In this document: one piece after another, positions 26,229 to 39,356 of the stretch
Numbering within the stretch: the stretch's first letter is position 1
Layout of the letters: every line of letters begins with the position of its first letter
Assembly (NCBI GenBank): GCA_022749755.1
Contig: CM040443.1
Span: 9,645,744 to 9,709,743, forward strand
DNA length: 64,000 bases
Direction of reading: 5' to 3'
Source: Azadirachta indica
Taxonomy: Eukaryota > Streptophyta > Magnoliopsida > Sapindales > Meliaceae
Notes under the pieces: model-generated
Database searches by the model: none
Told to the model about the DNA's origin: nothing
Seen by the model: only the letters and a program-made list of their open reading frames with translations
Program-made: the position numbers and the translations under genes

Positions 26229-29200
26229 ATAGAGCAACAGGGGAAGTGTGTTAACTACGATGGCTTAAAATGGAAAATATTCTGAGGAAACCTAAATCCT
26301 ATCTTGGCACAAATAGGTGCTGGAAAGTCGCGAGAAGGAACTCGGCGCCTCCTTGTTAAAAGAGAAAAAGTCACGTTGTTGTTGAATTTAATAATGATAT
26401 TTATTAGGATTACAAATTAATTGGGGACAATATTCACGTTAGTCCCTAACTTGACAAAATTTCATTTGAGCTAAATACGTCAATTTCATTTTAGTCCCTC
26501 GACTTAATTTCGTTAGACAAAAATTTCAAACACCTCCCTAATTAAAATTTATCATAGATTCAGTTGGAAATAGTAATTATACAAAAAGAAACACATACAT
26601 CCCCCAATGTTAAGTCATGTGCTTATGTATGCATGATTAACGTTTAGGTGGAGTTATCACAAATTTTGAAGGAGATAAATGATAATTGCTCCTTAATAAT
26701 AATAAAAGTCCAATTAACTTAAATATTATTATTAGGGACTAATATTACTAATAATAATGAAGACTTTTGTGATTAATATTAACATGGTTTTAAGGAAAGT
26801 GATATTTTAAACACATATAGGGGTTAATATAAAATTTCTCAATTGATGTACGATGCAAAAAGCGATGTTTATGTATAGATATAGATATTAGAATAACGAA
26901 ACAAATTAAGGAGCAGCCACGTGTATCATGGTTACTCCTTATCTCATGTATAACGAACCGGATTGATAGCAGGAGTATTAATTATGTTATTCTGCAACTG
27001 CTCCTATAACCATTGATATTGATTGAACATGAGACAAATTAAGGATTTGACTTGACAAGAAATGAGAGCCCGTGGAACAGAGAAACAGTGGCGTGCAATA
27101 TGCATGATGCTGATGAATCATGCACGCTAATTAAATCGTATATAGAAATTTGACTTTCAAATAAATAAATAAATAAATATCCAGAGTCCATACCCATGAT
27201 TCCGTCTTCCCCTCCCGCCGCACGTCCTACTAGACATAGCAGTTATTTCCGCCGCCTCTGCCTTTGCACTCTTTAACCTAGCTACCGACCACATTAATTA
27301 ATCCTTATTAGCTACCTTAACTAAACCTCCCTCATAATTAATTTTCTGGGCATGGTGCTAAGTGTTAATCATTTTGATGTGATATTTGGATGGTTGAAGA
27401 AGAGTGCTTTACTAATGCAGTTGTAATAGGGATTTTTTATTTTTTTCCCAGGGCAGGTGCTTAGTGTTAATCATTTAGATACAATTGCCAGCGAATTGTC
27501 AGGTGCTGAAAATTTGGTAAGTTTCAACTCCGCGCGGCACTTTGATCGGTTTAAGAAATTGAGCAAAGGAAGCCTTTAACAACCCAAGATTAATTTGTGT
27601 GCGTGTTGGCATGAAAGGTGAAGGAATACTCAATCAAAGTTAAGATATAGCAAGTGAAAAATAAGAGAAGAGAGAAACCCACGGGCTGCACTTGGAAATG
27701 GAAATGAATGGCTTATTTCATTTACACAACACTATAGAATATATGTATAATGAATGATTAGGATTTGGCCCTTTAAAAAATATAGATAGTGGAGATTACC
27801 TAAATAAATAAAATCCTACCTACCACTATTATTTTAACATTGGATCAATTAGATTTTTACAAAAAGGTGGTCACATAAGACTTAGAACAAGGACAAATAA
27901 GTTGGGACTGATTTAAAGCGTTCTTGCCTATATATGTGTATTGGTTTAAGATGCCTATTATCATCATAGTCTGCCCCAAAACAAGCATCAAGTCTCCAAC
28001 TTACTCAGCTCACCCTTATAGGCCTCTTTGCTCACGGCACACTGATCACCAGCAACACTGTTCATCTGTGAACAAGTTGGCTTGCAAACTCGTGCATTGG
28101 AAGGTGCAGTTTGCGTGCCCATGTACCGAAGGTTGCGCACTAACGTGCCTCTACATTTTCGATGATTTCGCTTGTGCTTGGGCGGCACGTGACAAAACGC
28201 ACACCTAAAGCTGGTGACAGTGCCTTTACCAAGTCTTGTCTTCTCACATAGAGAAGTTGAACAAAAACTTCTTGTTTGTCTTTCAAATTTGGAACAAGAA
28301 CTTTCGTAGAAAAGACTTTTATATAAAAACCATTTAATCAAATTAAATGCATTGATTAATTAATTAGGATAAAATTAAGAAGTCGAGCATCTCGTTGTTT
28401 GTAATTGTATTACACGTTTTCTTCAAATACATTAATCAACAAATTGATTGCTTAATTCCATCAAATTAACCAAGTTGATTAGACCTTCGGTATTCAATTT
28501 TAATTAGACTTTTACATAATACTACTATACATAGTACTATTATTGATATTTTTACAACATAATAATGTCACATTAATTGTATAATACCGTGCACTTAATC
28601 TAACTCAACGGAAATTCATCCATGCGGTGGTTCTTCATTCTCACTCATTAAAGTTTAGCACACAAGTTTTTATTTGGTTGGATGGATTGTGGTAGTGGAG
28701 CAACGTCAATTTGATTAACTCTGAACAAACGAGTAATTTATTAGAAAGCAAACTTTATATTTGAACGTGTCATGAAGTGATAATTGCTATTAAAAAATAA
28801 TTAATATTTATAGGTGTGCATTGGTTCAATCAGTAAGTTTTAAGAACTTAAAGAGTTTTTTTTTTTTTTAATATTTTGATCACTGTTAAGAACAGCAGAT
28901 GGCCCTAATGCGTAACTTATATTTCCTTGGATCTTCCATTCTGAGGCAAAGAAAAAATTTATTTGTACCAAGACCCAGTAATAGCTACAGATCATTTGGC
29001 ACCAAAAGGGCAAGAAGTTCTGAAACAATGTTTGGCTGTGTGTGGTACTGCTATACTCTTAACATAAAATTATTAATATTTTATATTATCAAGTAAAAGT
29101 GGGTGCATTAATGCCTTGTACATATTAATTATCAAATAAAAGCGAGTCTTTGTTAAAAATTGTAAGAAATAGAACAATTTCAAACTAACCCATAAGCTAT

Positions 29201-29426
29201 CGAAAGGAAAGGCCGATGATAACTTCTCAAAGCTCTCAAGCTTTGATGAGATTAGATGTTAGGATATCGAAAATTTAACAAGAAAAGAATTTCTTTTCTT
29301 TGCAAAAAGCATAGCTCTCTTTATGAAGTAGACACTTAAGTTCAAACACAAACTAAAATCGATGAAACATTCTCTTCGGCTGATGATAATCTGGGAGGTA
29401 CACAAGCTATGAGCTTACAGACCTTA
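26229..29426. other. Spacer, no gene recognised
   Basis: AT-rich spacer. A GC-richer block at about 27950-28260 carries open frames on both strands (94 and 117 codons) that match no family I know. It looks like a fragment of some repeat, but I cannot name it. A near-repeat of GGTGCTWAGTGTTAATCATTT occurs at 27353 and 27456. The last 200 or so bases before 29427 probably hold the 3' untranslated region of the NFD6-type gene. Confidence 0.5.
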
Positions 29427-32400
29427 CTATAGAGGTGTTGCAAATCCTGCCAAGAAATAATAAAATATATAATTAATTTGTTATTCTAAGCAGATAACCA
29501 GAAAATGGAATTTAACCCAATCACATTCTCTCTCTCTCTCTCTCATTGTGGTAAGAGCGATGGAGGGTCTAAAGTTCCACAACATACAAAATAAAATAAA
29601 AAATAAAGAGAAAAAGAATGCAATAAGCTTCAGTTAAATGACATTTTAGCTAGAATATTTCCATTTCAATGTATATTTGGTCCCAATTCCTGAGTCTTAA
29701 CCAAACCCCAGAAATTGAGAAACTTCAGTTATCTGCTCCAAGCCTCACGTTTACATAGCTCAAAATGGCCTGCTATCTTCCAAACAACCAGTTTGACGGA
29801 ACAAAAAATTCAATTTTAACTAGATACCATCTCTTTTGTGTAGCTAGATCAGCTACTCATCCTAGATAACAATGAAGTGAAAATACAGGATGAACAGGAA
29901 AAAATTTATAATAACAATTTTGAGATTTAACTTAACAAAACATTGCCTAGTAAGAGTCCAGAATGCACCACCATACCATCTTTTACAGGACAAGAAAGCC
30001 AAGGGCAGGAGACAACATCTTCAAAAATTTATATCCATTGATTGCTTAGCACATATTCTCCTATAACTGAAATCGATAAAGCTAACTTTCTCGTAGCTAC
30101 GTGTCATTGAAGAGTCTCCTATGTCCTAACTGGTTGTAATATTTCAAGGCCGTGTTTCATAACAAATGGGTTGGGCACTGGCTCACACATCATCACACAT
30201 CATCACAGAATGGAAGTAAATTCTATACATTCCAAGCCTACAACTCGCACATTGAAACAGTGATTTTAAAATTCCATAGAACTGGAATTAAAAATTAAGT
30301 GAAAAATATCTTCATGCAAAGAAAAGAACTATAGGTCAACAGAACCTAAGATTCATAAATAATTCATTCACTCAGCCCACAAATAACAACTAAACAACCT
30401 TGTACGTGACCCTCTTCTATCTTTTCCTGCGATTTAAAAACATAATTCCATCAATTAAAAGAAAATATATTATGGTATTGTCCAAATGTTGACCTTAAAG
30501 TCACCTAAATCCAAATTCTAATGATTACAAAGTATACCGTCCAATCCGAGAAGTGGAAACAACAATCAAGCTCAAAAAAAGTTTCAAGACACAAAGGTGA
30601 TTTTTATTACTTTTAAGTGAAACCATAAAAATCATAATAAGAAACTACTCATAATGAAGGGTAGATTTAGGATTTCTAACTATCCTTGCCATATTATGTA
30701 GGACAATGTAGCTCTAATTCACTTTATCACGAGTAAGTAGATGATAAATGAGAAATTCATCCATGTGACTCACATCTGTTAGGTATTCCACATTAAGAAG
30801 TACAACGATGGAAATGATGTGTAGTAAAATTTGACTCCGTAAAGATAGTTTAATAGATTAATGGATTATCTCTCGTCCAACTTTAAATCTTCATCACCAA
30901 TAACATCATATAAAGCTTTTCTTGATTTATTAAACTCATTACAAAAATTCATGCCACTAAATCGAATCTCATTGTTTGAAACCTTAAGAATTTTATATAA
31001 AACTTCATAATCTATATAAATTTCTACTCTTTTTACTAGAGAGAAAACATACGAAAATTTGGCATCAAATTTGAAATTGTTGTAAAACATTAGCATCACT
31101 TTTGAATATACTATATTCATCAAATTCAAGAGGTGTCCTCAACATTGATAAACAAAGCATCTTTTAAGATCAAACATCTCCAACATTTTGGTTAACCACA
31201 CTGAGTCATTCGGTCAACCGAATAACTAGGTTTCCTTGGCTTTTAAAGCCTTAGTCAATCAAATCTTGTCATCTTATCTTTCTCTCCTTCACTTTAAAAA
31301 CTCCATTCTTGACCTCTCCAAGCTTTCTCACTCTATAGCTCTCATTCTCTAGCCAAAATCCATCAAATTTCTCCTTAAAATTCATTATTTTATCTTTCAA
31401 AAACCAATATCCCTTAATACATTCATCCATTTCACCTCAAAATCAAAAACCCCCGAAATCAAAACCCTAACCCCATTTTCTCCATAATCTTTAACCTCTG
31501 GGCGTTACTTGCACCTCATATGAGTAGCTCATCAAAAAGGAAAAAAGGAAAGTCTCAAATGGTGGAAGCAAGTAAGACAAGAACAAAATCAAGGTTTGAC
31601 ATTTCTTTGTTTAATTCCTATGCTATGGCTAAGAATTTTTTGAAAAACTTTATGCTTCTAGGTTTATTAATTCGGGTATACTTATTGCTTGTAAGGTGTT
31701 GGTGATGTTTGATCTTAAAGGGATGCTTTGATTATCAATATTGGAAACACCTCTTGAATCTTAGGAATGTAGTATTTTCAAAAGTGATGGAAATGTTTTA
31801 CAACAATCTCAAATTTGATAACATCTCTCCATATGTTTTCTCTAGAGTAAAAGGAGTAGAAATTTATTTAGATTGCGAAGTTTTATACAAAATTCTTAAG
31901 GTTCTAAATAATGGGATTTAATGTTATGGTATAAATTTTTGTAATGCGTTTAATAAATCAAGAGAATCTTTATATAATATTATTGGGGATAAAAATTTAA
32001 AACCGGTTGAGGGATATACGCATAAATCCTTTAAACTATCTTTAAGGAATAAAATTTTACTACACATCATTTCCATTGTTGCACTACCTAAGGCGAGACA
32101 CCTAACGGATGTAGGTCACATAGATGAATTCTTTATTTATTGTCTTCCCACTCGTATAGAGTGAATTTGAGCTATATTATCCTATATAATATGACAATGA
32201 TAGTTAGGAATCCTACGTCCATCCTTTATTGTGGGTAATTTCTTATTATGATTTTTAAGCATTTTATGGTTCCACTTGATGATAGGAAAATTATTGAAAT
32301 ATGCAAATAATGATATCTTTAATGTCAACTCTAATGGGAGGATTGGGTATAAAAAGACTAGCGATGGGAGATGGGTTAGGAAAACAATGCCTGAAGAAAG

Positions 32401-35102
32401 TTCAAATTGGAGAGTTGAAGCTAGACTAAATGATGAGAGTGAAATGCCACCATTAGATAGCATGTCAATGGCATGCATTTGATGCCAACTTGAAGAAATG
32501 AGAAATGAGACGGACAATAGATTTAGTGGTCTTGAGCATTCCTTTGCTGAGATGCAAGCCAAACAAAATACCATGAAAGATGACATAGCCCAAACTATTC
32601 AACATGTTCATCATAATCCTTTATCTTTCGAGCCATTTAATCCATGAAACTCTAGAGATATGTTGTATTTTCATTGCATTTCCTTTATTGTGTTGCACTT
32701 AATCCTTGCAAACTTGATTTGGGAAACATCTAGTTGTGCTTTTTTATGTTTTTTTATGTTGCAATTCAATTATACTTTGCAATGCCATAATATCTTTTTT
32801 TTATGTTATTAATTTTTCTTTCTTGGCATTTATATTTTTGGTTTTTGATGATGCCAAAAAGGGAGAAACATAAATATATGAGTTTATTGTTGATTGATAT
32901 TTGAGATTTGAGCTTGAATATGAAATATCTGATTGGAGGTGTGAGATATTATGAGCAAAATATAGAAGTGCCCTTGTTGTATTTGTGCTTGAAATATTTT
33001 TCGTAAGAGAGGTTTACTCAAATTCATAGGGGAAACTTTTCTTTTAAGAAAACTCCTAATCGGATCAATTATTTTGTCGTCATAAAAAAGGGAGAGACTG
33101 TTGACCTTAAGGTTACCTAAACCAAAATTTTGATGATTACAAAATGTATCATCCAATGTGAGAAGTAGAAACAGTAATTGAGCTCAAATGAAGTTTCAAG
33201 ACAGAAATGTGATTTTTATTAATTTTAGTATTTTTTATCATATACTTGCGTATGTAGAGTGCATAATGATTAAGCTTAAGATATTTTTCTACATATGATT
33301 TTAAGTTTTTGGAGATGGACGAAATTGAAAGATTTTGAAACTTTGAAATTGGGCTAAATACAAATTTTCAAACTTACAAAGAGTGCTCTTAAACTGTACC
33401 CTTGATCAACCAAATGTCCCAACTTAGTTGATCAAATTGGAGGTAGAAAGCCCCTTAAATTTGGTTAACCGAATTAGACTACTTGGTCAACCAAACTGAA
33501 TGGCTTGGTTGATTGACCAATCTAATTTGGTCGACCAAGGTGTGTATTCTTTATCTTGTTTTAATGATTCTCAAATACAGTTGACCAAAATGACCCCTCT
33601 AATTGACCGACATGCACAAAATTTGAATTTTTAAGACACTAACCGTTCACAATGGCTAGTTTTTTAATGTACTACATATTGCAGACTTCATGCTCAGTTT
33701 ACTTCTTCTTGGATATATCCTTGAGCTATACTAAGGGATTTCAACATAAAATTACATACTTTTAAGCTACATATCATCACACATCTATTTAGATCTTCAA
33801 AAATATTCAATTTCTACCTTTACTCATGAGATCAAATTTGTAAGGTGTTCATTACTTGTATTCTTTATTTGTTCATTGTAAAGAAATAAAAGAGTCTTTC
33901 ACGTAGTTAAATGAGATTGAGAGTGTTTGGATTAAGCTAAACATTGTAAAGGTTGTAAAATATAAAACCCTAGGTTGTAATTGTGAAGTCCTGTGGAATC
34001 AAGACTTGTTGTTAATAAATACTTCAAGTGAGTCTCGAAAGAGTAAATGTAGGCCGGATTGTTGCCGAACCACTATAAATTCTTGGGAACCTTTCGCTAT
34101 CTTTTACACTCATGCTTGCACTTGTGTTGAAATTTTGAAAATTGAAATTAACAAAATTAGTTGTTAAATTCACCCCTTCTTGGGTTACTTATAAGTATTT
34201 CACCAAAAACAACATCAAATTCCACTTTGAAGCAAGTGATTAGGATAGAAACTTTAGTAAGATAATCAAGGTTATCACGATTCAGTCACACTAATGTAGT
34301 AACCTAACTCAGCTCCACAAGAAAGCTTGATGCAAAAGAGTCAACAAATGTTAATTCTTAATAGTAAGAGCTCAGAACAATCCCTAATTCTCAAAACATC
34401 TTGCTTCTCCAGGAAAAAAAAAATGCACGTCTTATTATATTAAACAAAACAAAATTAACATAATCCTCTACTCTTTCAAACCACCCAGATCCATAAGCAT
34501 CCTCGTTGGCAAGTTAATTAACTGACTCCAGAGAATTGTTAAACCCTCTAAGAGCGAGGAACAAAGAGCACAAAATAGACATTTAGGAGAATAACATACA
34601 ATGATAATCCTGATCACCAGCCATTACAATTTAAAAAAGAAAAGTACCTTCTGATAGACAGCCCCAGTATTCATTCTGTAAAGACAGCAACGAAGTGAAC
34701 AATGCAGAGGCAGTAACACTATGCAATGGCATCAAAGAGAAAGCACCACCCAGCTCCACAGGAAGCCTGAAAACACCCACATCACCATCTCCATCAAATT
34801 TTTTAACACTATACACCCATAATTAACATTCGATAAGGATTTTTCTTTTCAATTATGAGCATTCATAAGCGAAAAATAAAATTTTAAAAATAGTAAAATA
34901 AGAAACAAAAAAATGTAGAAGAAAACCTGGGAAGAGTGAGTTTGCGAAGAGACGACAAACGAGAGGCAGAGGAGGACTTAATCGGGGAAGCGAGTCCACT
35001 CAACTTAGCGACAGTTGGAGATAGAGGCGATGAGCGGCTGAGAAGGGTTTTAGCCGACGCAGAAGTGAGTTGCAGGGTTCTTCTCCCACAATTAGCCGCC
35101 AT
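29427..35102 (-). CDS. NFD6/NOXY2-type small mitochondrial protein with a 5.2-kb intron
   Basis: Coding exons are 34927-35102, 34648-34766 and 29427-29446, giving 104 residues. Exon 1 encodes a Ser/Arg/Leu-rich mitochondrial presequence (MAANCGRRTLQLTSASAKTL). Exon 2 encodes the family core LGGAFSLMPLHSVTASALF and ends WGCLSEG. The 20-base last exon, behind the acceptor TTTCTTGGCAG, encodes F-A-T-P-L and stop. WGCLSEGFATPL is the ending I know for NUCLEAR FUSION DEFECTIVE 6-like proteins, which is why I place the exon so far away. The function is poorly defined; NFD6 is mitochondrial and linked to nuclear fusion in reproduction, NOXY2 to oxylipin response. An LTR-element remnant fills most of the last intron. 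An alternative acceptor at 34609/34610 would give a 118-residue variant ending at 34548. Confidence 0.85.
30617..32280. repeat. Internal inverted duplication of gag-like sequence
   Basis: The left arm, about 30617-31192, is the reverse complement of the right arm, about 31697-32280, with moderate divergence. Both encode a peptide like SKVMxMFYNNxKFD...VLYKILKVxNN, on the minus strand (30866-31129) and on the plus strand (from 31709). The roughly 500-bp spacer holds the start of the gag-like frame. The right arm frame is broken by a stop at 31919-31921. Confidence 0.85.
33099..34202 (+). repeat. 3' LTR of the intronic element
   Basis: It begins TGTTGACCTTAAGG after a polypurine tract and ends TATTTCA next to the target duplication. 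Its first 130 bp or so match 30487-30616. It contains repeated palindromic motifs such as TTGGTCGACCAA and TTGGTTAACCGAATT at 33410-33540, and a C-rich stretch CACCCCTTCTTGGG near the end, as in other plant LTRs. Confidence 0.75.
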
Positions 35103-38100
35103 GTTTCTTTACTTGTGCTAGAGCCAGAGTCGCTCGCAGAAGTAACCGAAAGAAATTGTTCTTTTTATGGGCTGCCCTCTGGACATGAAATTCGTAGATT
35201 AACGGGCCACTATATCCATTTTGGGCCTCTACAAAAAATGGATCAGTTCTATTGCCTGGATTTTCCGTAGAGAGCCCAGTTCATTCTAGGCACAGCTAAA
35301 TGGATTCATCGGGTTTGCAAGTGCATCCCCCCAAGAAACTATGCTATTGTCTTTCTTTAGATATTTGCGAATCCATAATTTTCTATTGTGCTAAAGGATA
35401 TTGGTTCAGATTGTCTTTGATTTCATGCACATAAAATGTTAATTAATCAAGTGTTAGGTCCTAATCCCATCGCTTATGCGTGGATTCCTTGGGTACTTGA
35501 CTTTATAAATTTGACAGTTAGATACTACTGATTGAGAGGTCGCGGCATCTTGCCTTCGGTTATCAGCAGCATCTCACTTTCTGAAGTGACTGGTGGCATC
35601 AATAATTGCGAACATGTACGTATGATTAGGTTAATAACAGAAACACTTATTTTAGCTACAGCACATGACAATGGGCACTGATATCTTCATTATATTTTAT
35701 CTTAGAAATGGACAACTCATCCCCTACAACACACCTGAATTGTCATTTTGTTACATTCTTTTATTTGATCCAAACCCAATTCATATTTCGATCGGATTAT
35801 GACACCTCATAGTATACGTTGTTTTTGAAGATCACATGAGGCCCCCATGATCAAGATCATGATTTTGAACTTCAATTTGAAGGCCTAATTCATTTGTGAA
35901 ACCCCAAATCTGACCTAGAAATGCACGTACAGTGGGAATTCTGTCTATTGCTTGGCTTCATTGTTGACGGGGATAATTGCAGCATTGATTCTTAACTAGG
36001 ATTTGACTCAACTACTCAATAAATTAAACAATTCAAAGCACATACAATACAATACAATTTCAACAACTGCAAACCTACCACCCATTACATAGATCCATAA
36101 AGTACCTTCATCGATCATCGCCATCTTCAAAGCAAGAAGCAATCCTCATCCTAGATCGGTGCACCACATTGCTACAGTTGCATGCTTCTGTCAAATTAAT
36201 GGCATGCACTATCTACACTCAGAGATTTTAATTGATTTGATTTGTTTGCCAGATAGATATATTTCTGCGCACCCACTACTACTTTCATTTTTAATATATA
36301 TATTTTTTCACAGTCTGCATTAGCTTTTCTAAACAGGAATGGTGTTATTTGTAATCGTGCAGCATTAAATATGAACAGAATAGTTTGTGGACTGGGTGTG
36401 TAAGTACTCATATAAGAGGCATGGCTTGTGAGATAATTAGTTGGTGAAGAAAATACAGAGAGCTTCCTCTATCATTTACAGGACCTGTTTTAATGGCTTC
36501 CCAGCGACCAAATTTATGATGAGGAATGGCCTTTCACTTGATTACTTATTACTTATGTCAGTGGTCCATCCTGTAGGTTGAGAGAATCAGAATCACAGTT
36601 TCTTGCCACCCCGCCTTATTTTACGCTGAACAGTGTTGATACCTACGTTAAGAGAGAACCTAGGATTGATTGGCTATTGGAACAAAACAACAAAACATAA
36701 TCTTATCATAATATATAAAGTATCTAGTGAATATTAAATCACTTGAACTATTATACTTGATGACAATTATTAATTAATCATCCGTCTTAGTTTTAACTAA
36801 AGAATAAACATATTCTGAATTTAAAAGAAGAAACATCCTTCATTTAATATTGCTGAAGAATGGCCAACGGAGCTGATAAATGATACAATGTGTGCCTGTA
36901 CCATTCTATATATCGTACAAAATATTAAAGTATCGCGAACCAGAAAAACAATTTTGCACGGGAATCAACATTGAGTTTTCTGAAAAAAATGAAGGCATTA
37001 TTCGTACAATTTCAGGTTCTTATTTAAGGCAGCGCAGTGAGTGCTATTTCCATGCATCAGAAAGATTTAACTGTAAATAGTTCGTATATAATGATCAGGA
37101 TATATATATTTGCCATAGTGCTGCCTATTTCAATTTTTGTATAGGGATCATTGATTCTACTTTATTATATATATATATCCACAGATTGCTGGAACATGGA
37201 TTAAAAACATGAAAACAGCAAGCAAATGAAGGTGGGAGAGATTATAATGTGAATGTCTTCTAAGGAAGCACCATGATTATTGTCTCTGCAAAACTGCGTT
37301 GCCCTATACATCATTGCTCTCCTGGCACCTCAACAAATAGGCAATTAAACCCACAGCTTAATTTTCTGTTCTTATCTAGAAGTATTTCGAGAACTATAAC
37401 ATGATTGCAGCATGCATGTTACTGCATCTACAAGGCTCAACTTCATCAACAGTACTTATTATGCAAAGAATAACATTCTAGATGTTTAGAATGAATTGCC
37501 AATTCAATTGAATTTTTAGTTGTTTGAATTGCATTTCCATCAAATTTATATACTGAAAGGGTGTGGGGGGCCGTGCCCAAATGATATATAGCTGTCCCGT
37601 GGCCTATTCCACGGAATTATACATAGCGTACATAAAATTTTTGTGGTTCTAATCAAGGACCACCTTATCTTTTTAGTCACATGATGTTATATGTATTATA
37701 TGTCCGGATACAACAGTTTGTGCTACTTGTTTCCTGATCATCAAATATTTTCTTACAATGTATACTCTGCAACTGAATCCTGTCGTCCTGTTCGATCTCC
37801 ATCTTTGTAATGAGTCAGCACGGTTTCGTATCTATTGATATATATATATGAAAACATATCAAAATAAATTGAAAAGAAAACCATATAAATAGATAGCTAG
37901 CCACTGAAAAAAATAAATATTATCTTTTCGTAGTATCGTTTTGTTTTGAATATTCGTCGAGGAAGCCTTTTAATTTAAGCATTCAATTGAGAGACGTGTT
38001 GAGACTCTTCCTTGTATAATTAATCATCACACTTCTGTTTAACATAATAAGACAATAAGAATGGTAATGCTCAGGTGTTGTACCATTACAACATAAATTA

Positions 38101-38247
38101 AAGCACAAGCACGAAGAATTAATTGAGACCACACAAAAGCATAATGATGTGGCAGAATATAGGAAATTGAATTTTTTTTTTGTTGGCAATGTAGTAGCAA
38201 ATCTATACATGTTGCCTTGATAGCACTAAATTTTATGAAATTTTTTA

Positions 38248-38279
<32 letters not shown>

Positions 38280-39356
38280 TTGGTTAGAGATTAGACGCGT
38301 TTGGCCGCCGAGTTTTTGTCTTGGGGTAACACAAGAAAGAAGCGCCTTTTAAAACTCATCCCGTGACCATTCTTTATAGCATGCCCTATTACAATGATTT
38401 AACACCATGTTCGTCGTCGACCAAATTGACACATCTCGTGAAAATGGCAGAATCCGTAATTTTCCACTTAATATGCTCAGCTTAATCCGTAAATAATAGA
38501 AAAAAAATAAATATAGCTACAATCCTTGCTTCGCTTTTAAGCTTTAGTTGCGACAAAACGGCACTAATATTATATATATATATATAATATATATACATAC
38601 CGTCAAATTCTGGTTGGTTTTGCTTAATGTCGGTGATATGATATGTTGTAATTGAGACAAAATTCTTTAGTCCCCTTTTACTGCTTAAGTTGTGATTTGT
38701 TTAATATAAAAAAGACACGGTTACAAATAATGTGAATAATGTTGTCCTAATCATTGGTAAGAGTCAGCAATTGGGTCGGATAGCTCATAACTTGTACATG
38801 AAAGATTGAAGATCATTTGGCGGTTGAGAAACTCAACGGGGCGGAGTGAGCTCCAAAGAAAAATTAAAAAAAAGTCATAGCTAGAGCATGAAGCAATACA
38901 AATAATAGAAAAGCTAAAAAACGCAATTCAACTACTACTACTACTACTACTGCAAAATTAGAATTGGAACATAATAAATAAATTCTACACTTCATCATCA
39001 TTGATCATTGGCTTTCCTGCTTCCAGTTTCTTAATTTCAGTTTATTAAATCAAAATATTCAAAATGCACTGAGAAATATAAAAATAAGCTCCCTTTTGAA
39101 TTGGGTTTTCTTTTTCCCCATCCAGCCCACACACACTCCACTGCTTAACATATTTTGTACACTTACTTCCTCTTTCTTTGTTTCGGTGCTGATCGAATTC
39201 GACAATATAATAAGCTAAAATATAAAATTGCATTGCCATGGACTAAATAAATAAAATAAAAACTAACTCTATCCTCATCGACGGGGTCGACCCATTGGCT
39301 AAGTTATCTTAGCTAATGGTTCGAACCCAGATTACCCAAATGCATGGATGGTTGGT
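35103..39356. other. Spacer between NFD6-type gene and BURP array
   Basis: No gene recognised on either strand. It holds an (AAT)n tract at 38248-38276, several TA runs, and a block (38286-38400) that also occurs at 42738-42850, evidence of tandem duplication in the array. Just 3' of BURP gene A, at 39318-39328, GGTTCGAACCC forms a perfect tRNA B-box, but no tRNA can be folded around it. Confidence 0.6.

Larger units (their letters stand above)
30487..34202 (+). mobile_element. Rearranged non-autonomous LTR retrotransposon in the NFD6 intron
   Basis: The element starts TGTTGACCTTAAAG at 30487 and ends AAGTATTTCA at 34202. It is flanked by the direct repeat CCAAA at 30482-30486 and 34203-34207, a 5-bp target duplication typical of LTR elements. 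A purine tract (AAAAAAGGGAGAGAC) precedes the 3' LTR at 33099. Inside are gag-like frames: one starts MSSSSKRKKGKSQMVEASK at 31520, followed by QYWKHLLNLRNVVFSKVMEM. They resemble the putative plant transposon protein (Transposase_32) family. No protease, reverse transcriptase or integrase is present. The 5' LTR keeps only about 130 bp before an inverted copy of gag-like sequence. It is antisense to the host gene. Confidence 0.82.

Noticed and set aside
26420..26846. Possible MITE with ends GACAATATTCACGTTAGTCCCTA and, inverted, TTTATATTAACCCCTATA
   Set aside because: The similarity covers only about 20 poorly matched bases and no convincing target duplication is present.
34548..34766. Ending the NFD6-type gene at the in-frame read-through after exon 2
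   Set aside because: Translation past 34648 gives GTFLF through a GTAC donor. The distant exon gives the family ending FATPL, so a splice site is the better reading.
39240..39356. Perfect tRNA B-box GGTTCGAACCC at 39318-39328 with an A-box-like TTGGCTAAGTTAT upstream
   Set aside because: The two boxes are only about 24 bp apart and no cloverleaf can be formed, so I do not call a tRNA. At best it is a deleted SINE or tRNA fragment in the 3' flank of gene A.
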